Assembly: GCA_900313355.1 (NCBI GenBank)
Contig: OMQZ01000156.1
Coordinates: forward strand, 1-10,720
Origin: an uncultured Rhodospirillaceae bacterium
Lineage (GTDB): Bacteria > Pseudomonadota > Alphaproteobacteria > RF32 > CAG-239
DNA: 10,720 nucleotides
Direction: 5' to 3'
The position numbers and the translations under genes were made by a program. Under the pieces are notes generated by a model. The model did no database searches and had not been told where the DNA came from. It saw nothing but the letters and a program-made list of their open reading frames with translations. Positions 6,948 to 10,720 of the stretch are shown here, one piece after another. How positions within the stretch are numbered: the first letter of the stretch is position 1; each line of letters begins with the position of its first letter.

Positions 6948-6977
6948 AAAAAAAGCACCTTATCTGGTGCTTTTTTT
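6948..6977. terminator. bidirectional intrinsic terminator between the 366-codon gene and ruvX
   Basis: A7-GCACC (6948-6959), loop TTATCT (6960-6965) and GGTGC-T7 (6966-6977) form a perfect hairpin with a T-run in both directions. It follows the rightward stop by 13 bases and contains the first bases of the ruvX stop codon region, so it can end both convergent transcripts. Confidence 0.92.
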
Positions 6978-7434
6978 ATATTCTTGACATGGCATCGAGC
7001 GCACCTTGCAAAATGTAGGCGGCGGCTGAAGCATCTAAAACTTTTTTTCTTTTCGCACGTGAAAGATCAGCTTCTTTGACCAGAAAGCTTTCAACAGCTT
7101 TTGAAGACAGGCGCTCGTCCCAAAACATATATGGCAAATCAATCTCTTTTTCAACTTTTAAGGCAAATTGGCGTGTCAGCTCTGCCGTTTCGCCCTCCTG
7201 CCCGTCCATTTGTTTTGGCAGACCGTAAACAATTCCGCAGACCTCTTTTTCTTTGACAATACGTTTTATTTCTTCAATATCTTTTTTAAAACCCGTACGT
7301 TCAATAATCTTATACGAAGTTGCAACCATGCGCATCGTATCCGACACCGCAACGCCCAATCTTTTGGTTCCGAAATCAAATCCTATCAGTGCACCATAAG
7401 GTTTCAGATGTTGTTTAAATTCTTTTATTTCCAT
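6976..7434 (-). CDS. ruvX: Holliday junction resolvase-like protein RuvX (YqgF)
   Basis: RuvX/YqgF proteins have an RNase H-like fold and are linked to 16S rRNA 5' end processing and, in some bacteria, Holliday junction resolution; they act in the cytosol. The 152 residues match the family. Visible landmarks are the first acidic residue in GFDFGTKRLG (D20), the VYGLP strand (69-73) followed by an MDG segment (76-78), the WDERLSS motif (105-111) and the last acidic residue in KVLDASAAAY (D134). These supply the expected catalytic acids. The start is supported by AGGA (7443-7446) eight bases upstream. The stop codon lies in the arm of the shared terminator. The gene diverges from tolB. Confidence 0.95.
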   Translation of the reverse strand: MEIKEFKQHLKPYGALIGFDFGTKRLGVAVSDTMRMVATSYKIIERTGFKKDIEEIKRIVKEKEVCGIVYGLPKQMDGQEGETAELTRQFALKVEKEIDLPYMFWDERLSSKAVESFLVKEADLSRAKRKKVLDASAAAYILQGALDAMSRI

Positions 7435-7452
7435 TGAATTTTTCCTGACTCA

Positions 7453-7480
7453 AGCATAAATAAAAATAAAAAAATGTCAA
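7453..7480 (-). promoter_or_regulatory. candidate ruvX promoter
   Basis: The minus strand carries a perfect TTGACA (7475-7480) and, after 16 bases, TATGCT (7453-7458), four of six consensus bases. Transcription would start near 7446, giving a very short leader that just includes the ribosome binding site. That closeness is a reason for caution. Confidence 0.4.
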
Positions 7481-7487
7481 ACGCTAA

Positions 7488-7515
7488 TTGAATCTTAAGA
7501 ATATTGTTTTAAACT
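7488..7515 (+). promoter_or_regulatory. candidate tolB promoter
   Basis: TTGAAT (7488-7493) and TAAACT (7510-7515) are separated by 16 bases and each match four of six consensus positions. Transcription would start near 7522, about 29 bases before the tolB ATG, with AAAGGA (7539-7544) as the ribosome binding site. Weak match. Confidence 0.3.
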
Positions 7516-7550
7516 CCGCTTAATTGTAATTTTTTTTTAAAGGATACGCC

Positions 7551-8882
7551 ATGAAAATTAAACATTTCCTTTTTGCTTTATTGTGCATTTTTGCAATGCC
7601 CGTGCATGCCGAACTTGAAATCGACGTTAACGGGGCAATGCGCAATCCGATGCCGATTGCCATGCCTCGCATGATTACTCACACAAACCCCTTGGGACAA
7701 CTTTTCGGGGTTGGCAGTTATGCTTCAAAAATCAGAGGCGTTATTTTGGCTGATTTGGAGCGAAGCGGCTTGTTTAGAATCATTGATGAAAACAGCTATA
7801 TCGAAGATTTGAGCTCTATCGACCAACGCCCGAATTTTAACGATTGGCGCGCCATTAAAGCTCAAGCTCTTGTTCAAAGTGCCGTCTCAGAAACCGAAAG
7901 CGGTCAACTCAAAGTCGAATTCCGCCTTTGGGACGCTTTTACGGGCGACCAGCTTCAAGGACAGTCTTATACAACCACAAAAGACAACTGGCGCCGTATT
8001 TCCCATATTATTGCTGACGATATCTATGAGCGCCTGACCGGTGATAAGGGCTATTTTGACACGCGTATTGTTTATGTTTCAGAAAGCGGACCGGCCACAA
8101 AACGTATTAAACGTTTGGCGATTATGGATCAGGACGGTGAAAACCACAAGTTTTTAACCTCAGGTGCCGCAATGGCTTTAACGCCGCGTTTTTCACCGAA
8201 TATGCAAAAAGTAACTTATATTTCATTTTCGGGCTTAACGCCGAAAGTTTATATCTTAGATATCGAATCGGGCAAACAAGAGCTTTTGGGGAATTTTCCC
8301 GGAATGACTTTTGCGCCTGTCTTTTCGCCTGACAGTTCTAAAGTTTTGCTATCCTTTGCAGCCAAAGGAAACACCGAAATTTATGAAATGGATTTAAGAC
8401 GTAAATCAACTCGTCAATTAACGAAACATCCGGCTATTGACACTTCGCCTTCTTATTCGCCTGACGGTTCAAAAATCGTTTTCAACTCTGATAGGGGCGG
8501 AAATCAACAACTTTATGTGATGGATGCAGATGGTGAAAATGTCGAACGCATCAGCTTCGGAAAAGGCAAATATGCCACACCGGTTTGGTCTCCGAGAGGC
8601 GATTATATCGCTTTTACGAAAATGTCAGGCGGTGAGTTCTATATCGGTGTGATGCATCCTGACGGAACAGGTGAACGCGTTTTGGCCAGCGGTTGGCTTG
8701 TTGAAGGACCGACATGGTCGCCGAACGGTCGTGTGTTGATGTTCTTCAAACAAGAGCGCGGTTCCGGCAGCCGTTCTGCACCGGTTAAACTTTACACTAT
8801 TGACGTAACAGGTTATAACGAGCGAATGGTTGTGACACCTGCTGAGGCTTCTGACCCTGCTTGGTCACCACTTCTTCCGTAA
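7551..8882 (+). CDS. tolB: Tol-Pal system periplasmic protein TolB
   Basis: TolB is the soluble periplasmic beta-propeller that links Pal to TolA in the system that keeps the outer membrane attached and constricting at division. The 443 residues match the family. A signal peptide ends at VHA (18-20), and the mature N-terminus (ELEIDVNG) is the region that binds TolA in E. coli. The N-terminal alpha/beta domain spans about 21-165. The propeller shows repeated blades marked by RFSPN (213-217), VFSPD (257-261), SYSPDGSK (301-308), VWSPRGD (345-351), TWSPNGR (388-394) and a final AWSP (437-440). The start follows AAAGGA at 7539-7544. tolB usually lies between tolA and pal; here ruvX and a transporter gene are the neighbours, and tolQ, tolR, tolA and pal are not in the window. 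Confidence 0.96.
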   Translation: MKIKHFLFALLCIFAMPVHAELEIDVNGAMRNPMPIAMPRMITHTNPLGQLFGVGSYASKIRGVILADLERSGLFRIIDENSYIEDLSSIDQRPNFNDWRAIKAQALVQSAVSETESGQLKVEFRLWDAFTGDQLQGQSYTTTKDNWRRISHIIADDIYERLTGDKGYFDTRIVYVSESGPATKRIKRLAIMDQDGENHKFLTSGAAMALTPRFSPNMQKVTYISFSGLTPKVYILDIESGKQELLGNFPGMTFAPVFSPDSSKVLLSFAAKGNTEIYEMDLRRKSTRQLTKHPAIDTSPSYSPDGSKIVFNSDRGGNQQLYVMDADGENVERISFGKGKYATPVWSPRGDYIAFTKMSGGEFYIGVMHPDGTGERVLASGWLVEGPTWSPNGRVLMFFKQERGSGSRSAPVKLYTIDVTGYNERMVVTPAEASDPAWSPLLP

Positions 8883-8889
8883 AAACAAG

Positions 8890-8917
8890 AAAGCCTCTCA
8901 AACGAGAGGCTTTTTTC
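8890..8917. terminator. bidirectional intrinsic terminator between tolB and the EamA-type transporter gene
   Basis: AAAGCCTCTC (8890-8899), loop AAAC and GAGAGGCTTT (8904-8913) pair over ten bases, followed by a T-run rightward. Leftward the T-tract is interrupted, so termination should be stronger for tolB than for the convergent transporter gene, whose stop codon lies at 8918-8920. Confidence 0.9.
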
Positions 8918-9925
8918 TTATTTCTTAAAAGCTTGATTGATCATTGACTGAAGCATTTGTCCGCGTTTTGTGCGCATCAAAACCATGCACGCCGAGCTTA
9001 GCATAATCGTGACGGCAGCGAACCAGTCAATTGATGAAAACGAAAGCTTCGGAAGCAAAGCAAAGGCCCCCGCAACCACTTCAACGAAATATGTAAACAA
9101 AGCTTGAGCCGAGCGGAACATCATAAAATATTCGCTGTTTGATAAACTGACCGCATACAAATAGCAATACATTGAAGCCGCATAAATCAAAACACCGTTG
9201 ATAAAACCGCAGATTAAGTTGTTCGGCGCAATATATTCCATCGGTGTCGGCAACAATTTTAAGAACCTAAAGGTGTTCAAAAAGCTTTCAGGCAAGAACA
9301 TAACGATTGCACCTAAAAGTGCCGAAACAATCATTAATGTGATTGCGCTGACAAATAAGACCCAGCCCGTAAAGCTCAATCTGTCGCGAATGCTCATGTT
9401 TGCTTTGTTGTCATGGTGAACTTCGGCAAAAATCGTTCTCGCATTGTTTAACAAAGCCGAGATAACGACAAAAATAACCGCCTTAACTGCCGTATCCAGA
9501 GGCAAGTCTGCCACTAAAATAAAACAGCCGAACAAGATAAACACCATTGCCACAAAGTCAATCGACCCCGGTCGACGTTTGAAAATCATCCATGCAAGCA
9601 AAACAGAAAAGATGATTTCAACGTTGCCTAAAAGATTTGCTTGAGTTGAAGAAATATATACAAAGGCCATCAGCATAAAAAGATTTCTGAAAATCTGGAG
9701 AGCCCCAAATACCCATGTTTGGTAGTTCGTCACAATCTCTTTAACGTTTGTGTTCCGTCCTCCGATAACAATTAACGCCAAACCGCTGAACAAAACATTT
9801 GAGCACGCAATGGCAAATTGATTGCAACCGTGTTCCAACAAACTGTAACGCAAGAAAATGTTTGATACGGCCCATAAGAAAACCGTTAAAACAGACATTA
9901 AAGCGCCTTTATACATATTAACCAT
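8918..9925 (-). CDS. EamA/DMT-superfamily membrane transporter, substrate unknown
   Basis: This is a drug/metabolite transporter-type inner-membrane protein, a group that exports or imports small metabolites. The 335 residues contain about ten hydrophobic segments (roughly 5-27, 36-55, 72-92, 97-115, 121-139, 145-163, 184-211, 232-255, 263-290, 298-316), consistent with two five-helix EamA repeats. Typical signs are the FLWAVSNIFLRY start of helix 1, an NVEIIFSVLLAWMIFKRRPG segment (101-120) ending the first half, and the related FMMFRSAQALFTYFVEVVAG segment (267-286) in the second half. The linker near 165-183 is charged and a longer loop (212-232) follows. The substrate cannot be read from sequence. 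The start at 9925 has AAAGGA eight bases upstream; a second ATG three codons later is less well placed. Confidence 0.85.
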   Translation of the reverse strand: MVNMYKGALMSVLTVFLWAVSNIFLRYSLLEHGCNQFAIACSNVLFSGLALIVIGGRNTNVKEIVTNYQTWVFGALQIFRNLFMLMAFVYISSTQANLLGNVEIIFSVLLAWMIFKRRPGSIDFVAMVFILFGCFILVADLPLDTAVKAVIFVVISALLNNARTIFAEVHHDNKANMSIRDRLSFTGWVLFVSAITLMIVSALLGAIVMFLPESFLNTFRFLKLLPTPMEYIAPNNLICGFINGVLIYAASMYCYLYAVSLSNSEYFMMFRSAQALFTYFVEVVAGAFALLPKLSFSSIDWFAAVTIMLSSACMVLMRTKRGQMLQSMINQAFKK

Positions 9926-9964
9926 AATCTTTGTCCTTTATATAACATAACTTGATATATGCCC

Positions 9965-9994
9965 ATATTATTTAATTGAAATCAAAAAATCCAA
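9965..9994 (-). promoter_or_regulatory. candidate promoter of the EamA-type transporter gene
   Basis: On the minus strand TTGGAT (9989-9994) and TAATAT (9965-9970) are 18 bases apart, three and four of six consensus bases. The region is very AT-rich and holds other possible -10 boxes closer to the gene, so the exact site is uncertain. Confidence 0.25.
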
Positions 9995-10039
9995 TCTTTT
10001 TTTTAATCTGTTCATAATATCTTTTTTTAAAAATTATGC

Positions 10040-10068
10040 TTGTTATTTTGGACAAATAATGTTATAAA
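10040..10068 (+). promoter_or_regulatory. sigma-70-type promoter for the 161-codon gene
   Basis: TTGTTA (10040-10045) and TATAAA (10063-10068) are separated by 17 bases, four and five of six consensus bases. Transcription would start near 10075, about 29 bases before the ATG. Confidence 0.5.
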
Positions 10069-10103
10069 TAAGGTATCTGCTAATTTTATAAAAGGAGTTT
10101 GAA

Positions 10104-10589
10104 ATGGCTGGTTTAATGTTTGATCCGAATGACGGACATTTGGTTTCTCAAAAAGATTATGTTGAAAGCAAAAATTGGGAAGGCGGCGATCATAAAGACG
10201 AAAAAATCGAAATTATGAAATTAAGAGTTTCAATGCGTCCTATTGAAAAGGAGGCGTATGATAACTTTGTTTCTTCAGATGCTGCTAAAAAGTATATAAA
10301 CAATAAGGAAATTGCCAAAGAAAAACGTGCGGGACGTAAAACTTTATTGGAAAATACCGCTCTTAAAGAGTTGCTTTATCTTCGCTCTATTGACAGTAAG
10401 CGTCAACAACAGAATAAACCTCTCTTAACAAAAGATGACTATCGTCTTTGTTTAACAAATGAGGGCGTTGTTATTTCAAAATATCGCGAAAAAGAACAAA
10501 GACAAACTGAACGCCAAGTTGAAAAAGATCGTACGGCGGCCGCCCTTGAGGCTCTGGGCGGGCGCGCTTCCGACACTCACGAATTTTAA
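10104..10589 (+). CDS. unrecognised charged cytosolic protein, 161 residues
   Basis: I do not recognise this protein. It has no signal peptide or membrane segment and only one cysteine (116). After a less structured start (1-30, rich in Gly, Asp and Asn) the protein is mostly predicted helix by eye: Lys/Glu/Ala-rich segments at about 45-95 and 125-150 flank a short central stretch with a possible beta pair (KDDYRLCLTNEGVVISKY, 110-127). The last residues (150-161) look disordered. AAAGGAG (10091-10097) lies six bases before the ATG, a promoter fits at 10040-10068, and a strong terminator begins one base after the stop, so it looks like a complete single-gene transcription unit. The last 50 bases of the gene are clearly more GC-rich than the rest. 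No neighbour suggests a role. Confidence 0.82.
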   Translation: MAGLMFDPNDGHLVSQKDYVESKNWEGGDHKDEKIEIMKLRVSMRPIEKEAYDNFVSSDAAKKYINNKEIAKEKRAGRKTLLENTALKELLYLRSIDSKRQQQNKPLLTKDDYRLCLTNEGVVISKYREKEQRQTERQVEKDRTAAALEALGGRASDTHEF

Positions 10590-10590
10590 G

Positions 10591-10622
10591 AAAAAAAAGC
10601 AACCGAAAGGTTGCTTTTTTTT
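10591..10622 (+). terminator. intrinsic terminator of the 161-codon gene
   Basis: A8-GCAACC (10591-10604), a GAAA tetraloop (10605-10608) and GGTTGC-T8 (10609-10622) form a perfect stem with a T-run. The GNRA-type loop should make it very stable. Confidence 0.95.
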
Positions 10623-10646
10623 GAGCTGATATCTTTTGTGAAGATA

Positions 10647-10676
10647 AAAAAAGAGGTCATTTAAGACCTCTTTTTT
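10647..10676. terminator. second intrinsic terminator, probably for a convergent leftward gene
   Basis: A6-GAGGTC (10647-10658), loop ATTTAA and GACCTC-T6 (10665-10676) form a perfect hairpin that works in both directions. As the rightward gene already has a terminator 25 bases earlier, this one most likely ends a gene entering leftward from beyond the right edge. A small extra hairpin, TATCTT/AAGATA (10630-10646), lies between the two. Confidence 0.8.
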
Positions 10677-10720
10677 GTTCCTTTTTTGGTATATTTTTCC
10701 GTGATTGTTTGGAACAAAAC
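10661..10720 (-). CDS. possible C-terminal end of a leftward gene entering from the right edge
   Basis: On the minus strand a frame open from the window edge ends with TAA at 10661-10663, inside the loop of the last terminator. It would encode 19 residues, basic at the end (ITEKYTKKGTKKRS). The placement resembles ruvX, whose stop also lies in its terminator hairpin. The other two frames are also open over so short a stretch, so the frame is a guess and no product can be named. Confidence 0.25.
   Translation of the reverse strand, partial: VLFQTITEKYTKKGTKKRS

Noticed and set aside
7168..7437. Rightward 89-codon frame opposite ruvX
   Set aside because: Antisense to ruvX motifs and without a ribosome binding site.
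1..10720. CRISPR array, prophage, toxin-antitoxin or defence island
   Set aside because: No regularly spaced direct repeats, integrase, transposase, nuclease or paired small genes are visible; nearly all the content is housekeeping envelope and RNA maturation genes.

Overview
The window (AT-rich, no mobile elements, no rRNA/tRNA seen) reads as chromosome of a Gram-negative bacterium. The order lptF - lptD - surA - rsmA on one strand is the condensed form of a cluster typical of Alphaproteobacteria (usually lptF-lptG-lptD-surA-pdxA-rsmA). The protein sequences (RsmA, RuvX, TolB, LptD) fit a low-GC, probably host-associated alphaproteobacterium. The lineage is an inference; no marker RNA is present.

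Layout. Positions 1-175 hold the promoter and start codon of a leftward gene that leaves the window. Positions 176-5562 are one tight leftward operon, read from right to left: lptF (LPS transport permease), lptD (outer-membrane LPS translocon), surA (periplasmic chaperone that helps fold LptD in other bacteria) and rsmA (16S rRNA dimethyltransferase). Junctions are an 8-base overlap, a 10-base gap carrying the ribosome binding site, and zero bases. lptG and pdxA are not in their usual places.

Positions 5563-5833 form a divergent control region with a strong promoter for an unrecognised rightward gene of 366 codons (5834-6934). That gene and ruvX (leftward, 6976-7434) converge on one bidirectional terminator. 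ruvX diverges from tolB (rightward, 7551-8882), which stands without the other tol-pal genes. tolB and an EamA-type transporter gene (leftward, 8918-9925) converge on a second bidirectional terminator. A second unrecognised gene of 161 codons (10104-10589) has its own promoter and a textbook terminator, followed by another hairpin that probably ends a leftward gene entering from the right edge.

The common theme is the cell envelope: LptF and LptD move LPS, SurA folds outer-membrane proteins, and TolB belongs to the Tol-Pal system. The two unrecognised, charged, cytosolic-looking proteins are the least explained content. I see no defence system, phage, CRISPR array or insertion sequence. The most distinctive sequence-level observations are a 10-residue periodic charged helix inserted in SurA, the absence of lptG and pdxA, a cysteine pattern in LptD that differs from E. 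coli, and a 13-base inverted repeat bracketing the promoter of the 366-codon gene.
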